Origin: Segetibacter sp. | GTDB taxonomy: Bacteria; Bacteroidota; Bacteroidia; Chitinophagales; Chitinophagaceae | Direction: 5' to 3' | Length of the DNA stretch: 57,676 nucleotides | NCBI RefSeq assembly: GCF_025963695.1 | Contig: NZ_JAOQAH010000101.1 | Span: 1 to 57,676, forward strand | Part shown: piece after piece, positions 44,275-52,822 of the stretch | How positions within the stretch are numbered: the stretch's first letter is position 1 | Layout: each line of letters begins with the position of its first letter | Notes under the pieces: generated by a model | Databases searched by the model: none | What the model was told of the DNA's origin: nothing | The model's input: only the letters and a program-made list of their open reading frames with translations | Translations under genes and position numbers: made by a program

Positions 44275-45396
44275 CTATTTGCTCTTTATTTCGAAACCCG
44301 CAATTTTAAGGGTTCTTTCGCCCTCGTTCTCATTACTTTTTCTTTCAAAAAGGCTGGCTGCTTTTTTAAATAACCCTTTTAGTTTAGTCTTGTTTATTTC
44401 AGCAGACCCTATATAAAAAGTATTTTCCTCGTCATTTTCCTGGTTGTCTATTTCCCTATAAACAGCATGAGATGCTAATGAAGGAGAACCTTGTTCGGAT
44501 GAAGATTTCGCGACAAGCTTTACTTTGGCGACATCTTCTCTTGCTACAGGTAGGTTGCTCTTTTCAGCAATTTTTGCAGACGCAATTGTCTCTTCAAACA
44601 ATTTTCTATCCGGCGTGTCAATATCAATTTCATCCACAACTTTCCGTGGCGTCTCAACCTCTTGTGGCTTACTTTTTTTGTTTCCGGCCACCGTTACATT
44701 TGTTGCTGGTTTTGGCTCATCTGCCTTTTTCGTTTTAAACTTAACTGCTGCGATCGGCTCAGACCTTACAGGCGCTTTTTTAGCTAATGCAGGTACATTG
44801 TTATCAATTAACAGTGGCTGTTGTTGTAGTTGCCCGGGTAACGGGTGTGTTATTTTATCTGTTTTAGACATTAATTGTGATCTGAAAGGCAGCTCGTTAT
44901 TTTGAGTAAAGAACCATGCTAAAGTAACAAAACCAATAATTGCAGCAGCCGCACTTATTCTCATCCAAGTCATAAATATTACCGGTCTGTCTTTATACTT
45001 TTTGTACAGTTTTTCTTTACCCTCAAATGTTATCGCCTCTGGGTCTAACTTTGTTTGGCTAAGTACAGTGTACTCATTTTGCAGTTGAGGGTGCTTTAAA
45101 ACAAATTTCTCTACTTCTTCCATTTCCTGTAAGGTTAGTTCCTTGTCTAGCGCAAGCAAAAAGTACTCTTCATAATTTCCAGGTGATATTCCCTTTTCGT
45201 TATTATATAAAAGTTCTTTCTGTTCGAACCGTACATTATCACCCGGTAAAACTGCTTGTTTAAGCATATCCATCTCTGCCGCTAAATCAGTATTTTCCTG
45301 CACGAACTTCTCTACCTCTGCGCGGTCTGCCTCGTTCAGTTCGTTATCTACATACAGCAGAAAAAACTCTTCGTAATTATGTCTGTTTATAACCAC
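44275..45396 (-). CDS. Anti-sigma-factor-like membrane protein with duplicated N-terminal module
   Basis: A 373-residue protein with one membrane segment (~145-163). The cytoplasmic part contains two copies of a ~67-residue module: YEEFFLLYVDNEL...AEVEKFV...VRFEQKELLY (8-64) and YEEYFLLALDKEL...EEVEKFV...ITFEGKEKLY (75-131). The periplasmic part is polar and Lys-rich. Position directly after an ECF sigma gene and the helical N-terminus argue for an anti-sigma role. The start is a GTG (45394-45396), overlapped by a 30-codon reading frame. The family is not one I can name. Confidence 0.78.
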   Translation of the reverse strand: MVINRHNYEEFFLLYVDNELNEADRAEVEKFVQENTDLAAEMDMLKQAVLPGDNVRFEQKELLYNNEKGISPGNYEEYFLLALDKELTLQEMEEVEKFVLKHPQLQNEYTVLSQTKLDPEAITFEGKEKLYKKYKDRPVIFMTWMRISAAAAIIGFVTLAWFFTQNNELPFRSQLMSKTDKITHPLPGQLQQQPLLIDNNVPALAKKAPVRSEPIAAVKFKTKKADEPKPATNVTVAGNKKSKPQEVETPRKVVDEIDIDTPDRKLFEETIASAKIAEKSNLPVAREDVAKVKLVAKSSSEQGSPSLASHAVYREIDNQENDEENTFYIGSAEINKTKLKGLFKKAASLFERKSNENEGERTLKIAGFEIKSK

Positions 45397-45469
45397 TGTT
45401 TTTATTTTTAAGCCACCTGCTATTTGCTTTCGCTGCTAGCTTTCTGGCATTTGCTAATTGTTTTCTCAT
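45377..45469 (-). CDS. Possible 30-residue basic peptide between sigma and anti-sigma genes
   Basis: An ATG frame starting 13 bases after the sigma stop encodes MRKQLANARKLAAKANSRWL and ten more residues. Its stop lies 18 bases inside the anti-sigma gene. It could couple translation to the weak GTG start of the anti-sigma gene, or be spurious. It is highly basic. Confidence 0.3.
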   Translation of the reverse strand: MRKQLANARKLAAKANSRWLKNKNSGYKQT

Positions 45470-45482
45470 ATCATATAATTAT

Positions 45483-45971
45483 CTACATCACATTCTCCCT
45501 GCTCACCAAATAATTTCGCAGCGTAATTCTTGCCCTGTGCAGGTAAACTTTTACCTGGCTTTCACTCAGTCCCGTTATTTGTCCAATTTCGTCATAATTG
45601 TATCCTTCATAATCTTTCAGCATTACAAGGCTTCGTTGTGTTTCATTTAGCCGGTTTAGCGCTTCGCGCAAAGTCTGCTGCACATTTACAGCGGGCTGAT
45701 AATTTGCTCCCCTGCTTGTTTCTCCAAATTCTTCGGTCAGGCTCACCCGCTTTGACTTTCTTATATGATCGATCATCTGGTTGTAAGCAACAGTGAACAG
45801 GTAAGACTTGCTTTTATCGTTGTCAACAGCATCGCGGTTACGCCACATTTTTTCGAAAGCGCTCTGCACTATATCCCGCGCATCTTCTTCATGACGAAGA
45901 TTTTTTACTATGAAGCGATATACGTTGTCAGCATACAAGTTCACACATTCATTATATTGTTGCTCAGTCAT
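45483..45971 (-). CDS. ECF-type RNA polymerase sigma factor
   Basis: A 162-residue sigma-70-family ECF protein. Region 2 reads DARDIVQSAFEKMWRNRD and YLFTVAYNQMIDHIRK; region 4 reads RSLVMLKDYEGYNYDEIGQI then TGLSESQVKVYLHRAR, the DNA-binding helix-turn-helix. No anti-sigma or other extra domain is fused. Expected role: transcribes its own operon and a small envelope regulon when released by the anti-sigma factor encoded next. A candidate autoregulated promoter lies at 46002-46029. Confidence 0.95.
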   Translation of the reverse strand: MTEQQYNECVNLYADNVYRFIVKNLRHEEDARDIVQSAFEKMWRNRDAVDNDKSKSYLFTVAYNQMIDHIRKSKRVSLTEEFGETSRGANYQPAVNVQQTLREALNRLNETQRSLVMLKDYEGYNYDEIGQITGLSESQVKVYLHRARITLRNYLVSRENVM

Positions 45972-46001
45972 AAAAGCAGTAATGTTCCGGTTATTTGTTA
46001 T

Positions 46002-46029
46002 GATACGTGGGTAGAAACAAAAAGTTACA
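46002..46029 (-). promoter_or_regulatory. Candidate ECF promoter of the sigma operon
   Basis: On the minus strand TGTAAC at 46024-46029, a 16-base spacer and CGTATC at 46002-46007 resemble ECF -35/-10 elements (AAC-type and CGT-type). It lies 31 bases before the sigma ATG. Confidence 0.4.
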
Positions 46030-46201
46030 AATTTTTTAAGAAAATTAATTAAGAGGCGCTTCAGGCTTTCTGGCCAAAAAGTAAAATCACAGGAAGTAGT
46101 AAAGGAACTAAAAATGTTACGAGGGATAAAGTTTGAAATACTGGTTGCAGTAAATGAATAAAGGGCAAATACTCTAGCCAGTACTTCGGATCAAAAGGCA
46201 A

Positions 46202-46417
46202 CTAATTTTCTAAAGAGATAAACAGGTACTTACTGAGAGGTTCAAAGAAGATATAGTCAGTATTACTTACATTAAAGTTCGGTTCCTCCCTGTTTACTTT
46301 TCTTGTTTCTTTTGTTGCATTTCTCCTGTTTTCAGTCCTTTTCTTTTCGAGAAAAAGTACCAGTACCCCTACTGCTAGTATGGCAAGTATAAGGCGAAAG
46401 TTGGTCTTGTATTTCAT
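46202..46417 (-). CDS. Small membrane-anchored protein, possibly truncated by an amber codon
   Basis: A 71-residue protein: one membrane segment (LILAILAVGVLVLFLE at ~9-24), then a basic stretch and NTDYIFFEPLSKYLF. The TAG stop at 46202-46204 is followed in the same frame by 47 more sense codons, LPFDPKYWLEYLPF then a hydrophobic run LVTFLVPLLLPVILLFG, to a TGA at 46061. The longer product would have a membrane segment at each end. Either a nonsense mutation or coincidence. Function unknown. Confidence 0.45.
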   Translation of the reverse strand: MKYKTNFRLILAILAVGVLVLFLEKKRTENRRNATKETRKVNREEPNFNVSNTDYIFFEPLSKYLFISLEN

Positions 46418-46635
46418 AACAGTATGTTTGACTGTATTCTTTTACGAATTTAATCGTAAATAGTTACATTGTTATTTATCTAATTTTTAATGCTGCTGTT
46501 TTACAAATAATTAACAAGAGGATTGAGAGCCCGTCGCCTTGCAATATTTTCCTACGCTACACCCTGTTTCCGGAAACTACTGGCACTACAATAAGTGTCT
46601 TCTTAATACTAACTTTGACGCACAAATAAGTAGAT

Positions 46636-47823
46636 ATGAATGAGAACTTTGTCAGCCGGATAAGCGAGGAGTTAAAGGAAATAGAATCAGCAGGTTTGTT
46701 TAAAAGAGAAAGAATAATTACCAGTGAGCAGGGGCCAGAAATAACGGTCAACGAAAAAACCGTTTTAAATTTTTGTGCTAATAATTACCTGGGCCTTTCC
46801 TCACATCCAAAGGTGATTGAAGCTGCGCACAAAGCAATCGATTCTCATGGTTATGGAATGAGCAGCGTTCGTTTCATTTGCGGAACCCAGGACATTCACA
46901 AAGAGCTCGAGAAAAAACTAGCAGACTTTTTAGGAACAGAAGATACCATTTTATACGTAGCTGCTTTTGATGCAAACGGCGGTGTATTTGAACCCCTCTT
47001 TAACGAGCAGGATGCTATCATTAGCGATACTCTAAACCATGCCTCCATTATTGACGGGGTAAGATTGTGCAAAGCGCAGCGCTACCGCTACGAGCACAAC
47101 AGCATGGAAGACCTCGAAGACAAACTCAAGTCAACACAGGAATTACGCAGCCGGGTTATCGTAACCGACGGTTCGTTCAGCATGGATGGAACGATTGCAC
47201 AGTTAGACAAGATCTGTGATCTCGCTGACCGGTACAATGCGATCGTAATGATAGACGAAAGCCATAGCAGCGGTTTTTTAGGGAAGACCGGAAGAGGTAC
47301 GCATGAGTACCGGGGAGTGATGGGCCGCATTGACATTATCACTGGCACATTGGGAAAAGCACTTGGCGGCGCAAGCGGCGGGTTTACAAGTGGAAGAAAA
47401 GAAATCGTTGAAATGCTTAGGCAGCGTAGCCGTCCATACCTGTTTAGCAATACAGTTGCCCCAAGCATTGTGGGTGCCTCTATAGCAGTATTAGATATGC
47501 TGACAGAAACAACTGAACTACGAGATAAGCTGGAAAACAATACCAAATATTTCAGGGCAAAAATGACAGAAGCCGGATTTGATATTAAACCAGGCGATCA
47601 CCCTATCGTGCCAATCATGTTATATGAGGCCACAGTAGCCCAGGAATTTGCGGCTAAGCTATTAGAAGAAGGGGTATATGTAATCGGCTTTTTCTTCCCT
47701 GTAGTGCCAAAAGGTTTGGCTCGTATTCGCGTGCAATTAAGTGCTGCACATCAAACCGATCATCTTGACAAGGCAATTAAGGCGTTCGCTAAAGTCGGTA
47801 AAGAACTAGGCGTTATAAAGTGA
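46636..47823 (+). CDS. kbl: Glycine C-acetyltransferase (2-amino-3-ketobutyrate CoA ligase)
   Basis: A 395-residue alpha-oxoamine synthase. It shows the N-terminal FCANNYLGLSSHP, the substrate loop YGMSSVRFICGTQDIHKELE, the PLP-stacking MIDESHSSGFLGKTGRG and the PLP Lys K241 in TGTLGKALGGASGG; SSVRFICGTQ distinguishes Kbl from KAS and BioF relatives. Known role: with threonine dehydrogenase converts threonine to glycine and acetyl-CoA. No tdh gene is adjacent. A -7-like TAACTTTG lies at 46610-46617 without a good TTG partner. Convergent with the Crp/Fnr gene, one base apart. Confidence 0.95.
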   Translation: MNENFVSRISEELKEIESAGLFKRERIITSEQGPEITVNEKTVLNFCANNYLGLSSHPKVIEAAHKAIDSHGYGMSSVRFICGTQDIHKELEKKLADFLGTEDTILYVAAFDANGGVFEPLFNEQDAIISDTLNHASIIDGVRLCKAQRYRYEHNSMEDLEDKLKSTQELRSRVIVTDGSFSMDGTIAQLDKICDLADRYNAIVMIDESHSSGFLGKTGRGTHEYRGVMGRIDIITGTLGKALGGASGGFTSGRKEIVEMLRQRSRPYLFSNTVAPSIVGASIAVLDMLTETTELRDKLENNTKYFRAKMTEAGFDIKPGDHPIVPIMLYEATVAQEFAAKLLEEGVYVIGFFFPVVPKGLARIRVQLSAAHQTDHLDKAIKAFAKVGKELGVIK

Positions 47824-47824
47824 T

Positions 47825-48508
47825 CTACATAGTTATTTCCGATAGCGCGTTATCATCAATGATGCAAATGCCTTTATCTACAAAGCTTACCAAATTTTCT
47901 TTAGATAGTTCAGTCATGGTGCGAAAAGCAGTTTCGTACGTAGTGCCTGCGTAAGAGGCAAGGTCTTGCCGTGTAAGACCAATGTTTAGCATACCGGCAG
48001 GGGTTACCCCAAACCTTTCTTTCAATTTCAATAGTCCGTAAGCAATGCGACCTTTCACGCTCATATGTGCAAGGTTGCGCATGCGCTTTTCCGATTCCTG
48101 CAATTCTTCCGCGTAAAACATCAATAGCTTAAAGGAATAATCGGGGTTAATTTTTAAAGTAGAAAAGAAAAAGTCTAGCTCAACAAAACAGGCAGTAACC
48201 GGTTCAATGGCTGTAGCAGACACGGGGTAAACAGTTTGTTTTCCCAGGCCACGATGGCCAACAATATCACCCGGACCTGCAAAACGAATGATCAATTCTT
48301 TATCGTCTGTCCAATGCTTATGCACCTTTGCTTTTCCTGATACCATGTAATACATGCCGGTTACAGGCTCGCCTTCTTCAAAAAGCAATGCACCTTTTTT
48401 AAAATCAAATGTTTTCCTGTTTGCATCGAGCGCCGGTAACCATTCTTTCAAACATCCTCTGCACAAAGAACAACTTTGAAGGTCACAACTTTTCTTATTC
48501 GGCTTCAT
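47825..48508 (-). CDS. Crp/Fnr family transcriptional regulator with N-terminal Cys cluster
   Basis: A 227-residue protein from the ATG at 48508 (a TTG six codons earlier is possible). It has a cyclic-nucleotide-binding-type sensor domain (~30-140) and a C-terminal winged helix with LTRQDLASYAGTTYETAFR. The N-terminus carries C8, C13, C16 and C19 (C-x4-C-x2-C-x2-C), reminiscent of FNR's iron-sulfur ligands but without FNR's distant fourth Cys. Oxygen or redox sensing is therefore plausible but unproven. Targets unknown; it sits tail to tail with kbl. Confidence 0.9.
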   Translation of the reverse strand: MKPNKKSCDLQSCSLCRGCLKEWLPALDANRKTFDFKKGALLFEEGEPVTGMYYMVSGKAKVHKHWTDDKELIIRFAGPGDIVGHRGLGKQTVYPVSATAIEPVTACFVELDFFFSTLKINPDYSFKLLMFYAEELQESEKRMRNLAHMSVKGRIAYGLLKLKERFGVTPAGMLNIGLTRQDLASYAGTTYETAFRTMTELSKENLVSFVDKGICIIDDNALSEITM

Positions 48509-48620
48509 GGCGGCAAGATAGCTCAAGTGGTTTTAGCTGCAAAGGTGGCAAGAGGGATCTGTTGCAAGAACTTGTGTAATCGGAAATAATATTTTTGTTG
48601 CCGGCATCTGTTCATTGTGC

Positions 48621-48647
48621 AGCTGTTGTTGTGTCACTCACTTCAAG
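48621..48647 (-). repeat. Dispersed dyad element, copy 10
   Basis: The minus strand reads TGAAGTGAGTGACACAACAA. T/A subtype with the outer T lost (A instead). It lies between the Crp/Fnr gene and ligD. Confidence 0.7.
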
Positions 48648-48664
48648 GGCAAATCTTTAATCAT

Positions 48665-48681
48665 CCCGAAAAGCTTTCGGG
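48665..48681. repeat. Short hairpin after ligD
   Basis: CCCGAAA-AGC-TTTCGGG, a 7-bp stem 15 bases past the ligD stop. No T-run follows on the minus strand, so terminator function is doubtful. Confidence 0.4.
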
Positions 48682-48696
48682 CGTTCGATCGCTACT

Positions 48697-50739
48697 TCAT
48701 CCCCCAAACATACTTTCAAGCTTTTGGAGGGCTTTTTCCAAATCTATCCCTTCGCCAAGTACACCGGTAAAAAGATCGCCTTGTTCTTTTAGCCGATCGA
48801 CTGCATTAAAGATGGTGAAGCTTTTTATGGTAAGCCCCAACTTAATTTCATCCCAATGAAGCGGCATCGATACGGTTGCACCTTGCTTAGGGCGGAGCGA
48901 GTAAGGACCGGCAACAGTAGCCTGCGGACGGTTTTGTAAAAAGTCGATGTACATCTTACCCTGCCGGTCAACGACCTTCCGTTCTATACTGGTAAAATCA
49001 GGCAGTTGAGCATGAATCAGTTTGGCCAGTTTTCGCCCAAACTCCTTAGAATCTTCATAAGTATATTTTGCACCAAAAGGAATATAAATGTGCAGTCCTG
49101 TTGAACCGGAAGTTTTCGGGTAAGCCGTTACTTCAATGGCATCCAATATTTGCTTCGTAACACAAGCTGCTTCCATTACCTGTTCAAAAGTATTCTTGTC
49201 CGGATCAAGGTCTATAATACACCAATCAGGATTGTCCGGTTTCTCTGTTCTGCTACTCCAGGGATTAATTTCGATACATCCTAAAGAGGCGATATATAAC
49301 AAGCTCGCTTCATCGGTACATACCAAAAACTCTTTGTCCCTTCCATCAGTATAACTGTGGTAGGGAAACGTTTTGATCCATTCCGGCGCTTTGCCTTTTA
49401 CATCTTTCTGGTAGAAAGTTTCGCCTTTTATGCCATGTGGAAACCTGTTCAGCGTTTGAGGTCTGTCTTTCACATAAGGCAACATGTATGGCGCAACCTG
49501 GTAATAGTAATTAATCATATCGCGCTTCGTCACATTATCATCGGGCCAATAAATTTTACTCAGGTTTGTAAACTTCATATCGTGTCCGCCCACATTCTTT
49601 ACCTGCGTTTCTTCGTTGGGATTAAGCAAGGTTTTTCTTTCCTGTTCAACCGGTGTTGCCAGTACTTTTTTCTTAACCAGCTTGTTTTCATCATTCACTA
49701 TTTCTGTAATCGGTGCTGGTATTTCTCTTACTACTTCGGTTGCATTTTTATCTTCACGAAGTCCCCGAAAAGAAGGATGGCGGATAGAGCCGTCTTTTGT
49801 CATTTCGCGATAACTGATTTCGCAAACCATTTCAGGTCTTACCCATACTACGTCCGCCTTAGGCGGATTAGGTCTAAACCTGGAAGCTTTATTATATGCA
49901 GGCACATGTTTAAAAGGGCAGGTAGTTGTCTTTAGAGGCTCAAGTTTCTCCAGGATTTCCTTTTGCAATTTCACGGTAAAGCCAGTACCAACAGGGGTTA
50001 CATGATGAAACTCATTACCAATAAACCAACCAAGCAATAGAGCGCTGAACGGTTTAGGCGTTCCTTCGTTTTTTGTGTATCCACCTATGATGAGCTCCTG
50101 GTGTTTCTCTGTTTTTATCTTTAGCCAGTCTTTTGATCGTGCATCGGGAACATATAAGCTATCAGCCTTTTTTGCCATAATTCCTTCCAACCCCATTTTA
50201 TCTGCAAGCGCAAAAAATTCGTTGCCTGTTGCTTCAAAATTTTCACTCAGCTTAATAAGGCCTTGGGGAGACACCGAACGTAACAGCTCACGCCTTTCCT
50301 GCAATGGAACCCTCATCAGGTCTTTTCCATTCAACCATAAAATATCAAAGAGGTAGTAGGCAAGTTGTCCATCAGCTTCACTCCTCCAATTTTGTAATCC
50401 ACCAAAGTCCGGAACTCCTTTTTTATTGAGCACGACAATTTCGCCATCAACCACTATATCCTTTCCCCATTGTTGCAATGCATTATAAACGGGGTAGAAT
50501 TTCTCGTTGAAAGATTTATTATTTCGTGACCTTATTTCAACTATTCCCTCGTTTATGTAAGCCAATGCACGAAAGCCGTCCCACTTAACTTCATAAAGCC
50601 AGCCTTCTTCTTCTACCGGTTCGCTAACCAGGGTAGCCAACATGGGTTTTATATCTGCGGGAAACGGAGCAGCTACTCCTTTTGTAGCTGTGTTATTCGT
50701 GGTTGAAGTCTTTGAAACAGTTGTTTTTTTCGCTTTCAT
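48697..50739 (-). CDS. ligD: DNA ligase D, ligase-polymerase form without phosphoesterase domain
   Basis: A 680-residue non-homologous end-joining enzyme. After a Ser/Thr-rich leader (~1-25) comes the ATP-dependent ligase domain with the adenylated Lys K52 in YEVKWDGFR, ligase motifs VDGEIV and EGIMAKK, and its OB fold. The C-terminal primase-polymerase domain (~385-680) shows FTNLSKIYWPDD, IIDLDPD and a late PYSLRPKQGATVSMPL. The N-terminal 3'-phosphoesterase domain found in many LigD proteins is absent. Known role: seals and fills double-strand breaks with Ku. No ku gene is present in this window. Single gene. Confidence 0.95.
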   Translation of the reverse strand: MKAKKTTVSKTSTTNNTATKGVAAPFPADIKPMLATLVSEPVEEEGWLYEVKWDGFRALAYINEGIVEIRSRNNKSFNEKFYPVYNALQQWGKDIVVDGEIVVLNKKGVPDFGGLQNWRSEADGQLAYYLFDILWLNGKDLMRVPLQERRELLRSVSPQGLIKLSENFEATGNEFFALADKMGLEGIMAKKADSLYVPDARSKDWLKIKTEKHQELIIGGYTKNEGTPKPFSALLLGWFIGNEFHHVTPVGTGFTVKLQKEILEKLEPLKTTTCPFKHVPAYNKASRFRPNPPKADVVWVRPEMVCEISYREMTKDGSIRHPSFRGLREDKNATEVVREIPAPITEIVNDENKLVKKKVLATPVEQERKTLLNPNEETQVKNVGGHDMKFTNLSKIYWPDDNVTKRDMINYYYQVAPYMLPYVKDRPQTLNRFPHGIKGETFYQKDVKGKAPEWIKTFPYHSYTDGRDKEFLVCTDEASLLYIASLGCIEINPWSSRTEKPDNPDWCIIDLDPDKNTFEQVMEAACVTKQILDAIEVTAYPKTSGSTGLHIYIPFGAKYTYEDSKEFGRKLAKLIHAQLPDFTSIERKVVDRQGKMYIDFLQNRPQATVAGPYSLRPKQGATVSMPLHWDEIKLGLTIKSFTIFNAVDRLKEQGDLFTGVLGEGIDLEKALQKLESMFGG

Positions 50740-50942
50740 ATTGCCAATGCATTAAGAATAAATGCACGTATAAACCATGCCACGGAGAAGAAATGTACAA
50801 TGGTTAACTTGTTTTGGGGCCGATTTGTTTTAAACAAAGATGTGCGTGGCTGTTTTTAATTTCTTTTATAATCATCTTTTTTTGCTGTCAACGAACACTT
50901 GCAAGGCCTTATCTTTAACCATCACTTCTATTTGCATTCTTT

Positions 50943-52334
50943 ATGAAAAAAATCGGCCTTTTCTTTTCCGGGCTAGTGTTCGTTCTTTCTGGTTTTGCCG
51001 AGGTTCGGTTACCGGCAGTAATAGCAGATAACATGGTATTGCAACAACAATCTTCTGTAGCATTATGGGGTTGGAGCAACGCTTCGGAGAAAATAATTGT
51101 AACTACCTCCTGGAATAATAAAACCGACTCCGTTGTGGCCAGCCGTGATGCAAAATGGAAGATAATGGTTCAGACACCTGCAGCGGGTGGACCACACACT
51201 GTCACCATAAAAGGAGGCAAGACGATTACGCTCAAGAATGTAATGATTGGTGAAGTATGGGTTTGCTCCGGGCAATCTAATATGGAGTTTAATTCTTTTT
51301 ATGAAGGGTCACAAGACATCAAAGCTGAATTGAAAAATACCCCTAACAATAACATTCATTTTTTCCTTCAAACAAAAGCGACGGCTCAGTACCCGCAGGA
51401 TGATTGTAAGGGTCAATGGACCGTGTGTGACTCAAACACTCTAAAATCCTTTAGCGAGGTTGCTTACTTTTTTGCCAAGCGATTGAACAAAGAGTTGAAT
51501 GTTCCAATCGGGTTGATTGAAGCCGCATGGGGCGGAACCCCGGCGGAAGTATGGACGCCGGCAGAGGTGGTTAACTCAGATGATACCCTGAGAGAATCAG
51601 CACATAAACAAGCGCCACAGCGTGGCTGGCCCTTCTGGCCCGGCCTAACTTATAATGCCATGATAGCACCTGTTACAAACTACAACATTGCCGGTGCGCT
51701 GTGGTACCAGGGCGAGGGTAATACAGTGGCCCCCAACTCTTATGGCCGTTTACTAACTTCGATGATCAAATCGTGGCGCCGTGCCTGGGACAAAGAATTT
51801 CCGTTTTATTATGTGCAGATCGGGCCTTTTACTTATGGTAGTAAATCAGGCAGTATTATACAGGAACAACAAACAAGGGTACTGGCTGTAGCTAATACCG
51901 GAATGGTGGTAATCACCGATCTTGTACCAGATACCACTAATATACACCCGCCCCTGAAAAGGGAAGTAGGGGAGAGATTAAGTAATTGGGCGCTTGCTAA
52001 AACGTATCATAAAACGGGCATAGCCTACGCCAGTCCCCTTTACAAAAGCATGGATGTAAAAGGCAATAAGGCAACTATTAGTTTTGAGTATGCAGATGAA
52101 GGTTTGATGGTAAAGGGACCCGGAAGCGCCCAGTTGTATATAGCAGGAATTGATAAGGCGTTTTATCCTGCAGAATTAAGAATAAGTGGTAACAAGCTAA
52201 TTGTGTGGAGCGATAAGGTAGCCGTACCGGTTGCTGTTCGTTTTTCTTTTAGCAGCGCGGCTGTAGGTAATTTATTTTCTAAAAGTGGGTTGCCCGTTAC
52301 ACCTTTTAGGACGGACAACTGGGGTGTTAATTAA
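50943..52334 (+). CDS. Sialate O-acetylesterase family protein (SASA)
   Basis: A 463-residue exported esterase: signal peptide (~1-19, cleavage near GFAE), then VRLPAVIADNMVLQQ, the SGNH-like nucleophile S112 in CSGQSNME, the GALWYQGEGNT block and the catalytic H335 in NIHPPLK. Known role: removes O-acetyl groups from sialic acids or plant/algal polysaccharides in the periplasm. No other glycan genes are adjacent, so the target is open. The downstream 600 bases are repeats, not genes. Confidence 0.93.
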   Translation: MKKIGLFFSGLVFVLSGFAEVRLPAVIADNMVLQQQSSVALWGWSNASEKIIVTTSWNNKTDSVVASRDAKWKIMVQTPAAGGPHTVTIKGGKTITLKNVMIGEVWVCSGQSNMEFNSFYEGSQDIKAELKNTPNNNIHFFLQTKATAQYPQDDCKGQWTVCDSNTLKSFSEVAYFFAKRLNKELNVPIGLIEAAWGGTPAEVWTPAEVVNSDDTLRESAHKQAPQRGWPFWPGLTYNAMIAPVTNYNIAGALWYQGEGNTVAPNSYGRLLTSMIKSWRRAWDKEFPFYYVQIGPFTYGSKSGSIIQEQQTRVLAVANTGMVVITDLVPDTTNIHPPLKREVGERLSNWALAKTYHKTGIAYASPLYKSMDVKGNKATISFEYADEGLMVKGPGSAQLYIAGIDKAFYPAELRISGNKLIVWSDKVAVPVAVRFSFSSAAVGNLFSKSGLPVTPFRTDNWGVN

Positions 52335-52388
52335 AAGATGGAAAAGAAGATTAATGAACGTCGGTGCTAGAGCTACCATATGCACAAG

Positions 52389-52761
52389 ATCTTTCTTTAA
52401 TGTTCCATCGGAACATTTTGTAGGTAGACGAAAAAGGTGGTTGTGTTTTACGTTCTGTAGGAACGTTTGGTGCAGAATGAAGCCCGTATTGAAGCGCCAG
52501 GCATCCCGGGAGGCACGTTGAAAACAAAGGAACCCTCAATCTTCTACCCGACATATTCCGATAGAACATCGTTATCTTTCTCTAATGTTCCATCGGAACA
52601 TTTTGTAGGTAGTAGACGAAAAAGGTGGTTGTGTTTTACGTTCTGTAGGAACGTTTGGTGCAGAAGGAAGCCCGTATTGAAGCGCCAGGCATCCCGGGAG
52701 GCACGTTGAAAACAAAGGAATTCTCAATCTTCTACCCGACATGTTCTGAGGTAACATTGGC
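52389..52761. repeat. Tandem direct repeat, two copies of 185 and 188 bases, each with internal hairpins
   Basis: Copy A spans 52389-52573 and copy B 52574-52761. They are nearly identical apart from a 3-base insertion, a few substitutions and a diverged 3' end. Each holds AATGTTCC-ATC-GGAACATT, ACGTTC-TGTAG-GAACGT and a CTACCCGACAT.TTC segment that resembles a third, weaker hairpin. Small open frames cross both strands but are judged spurious. This looks like a structured intergenic repeat rather than a gene. Confidence 0.85.
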
Positions 52762-52791
52762 AGCCGATATTAGGAAGATGAGGCTACATGG

Positions 52792-52822
52792 TCAGCACAA
52801 GTGAGTGACACAACGATGTTGA
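52792..52822 (+). repeat. Dispersed dyad element, copy 11
   Basis: Reads CACAAGTGAGTGACACAACG and continues ATGTTG. T/A subtype, outer T lost. Located between the tandem repeat and the histidine kinase gene. Confidence 0.75.

Noticed and set aside
47088..47546. 152-codon minus-strand frame inside kbl
   Set aside because: Antisense shadow of a conserved PLP enzyme; Ser/Leu-rich with no domain.
49357..49935. 192-codon plus-strand frame inside ligD
   Set aside because: Antisense shadow of a well-conserved ligase/polymerase region; rich in Phe/His/Tyr as such shadows are.
52285..52709. Two overlapping small open frames sharing NVPSEHFVG and KPVLKRQASREAR
   Set aside because: They are translations of the two copies of the tandem hairpin repeat. 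The similarity is repeat identity, the opposite strand is equally open, and no start signal or domain supports them.
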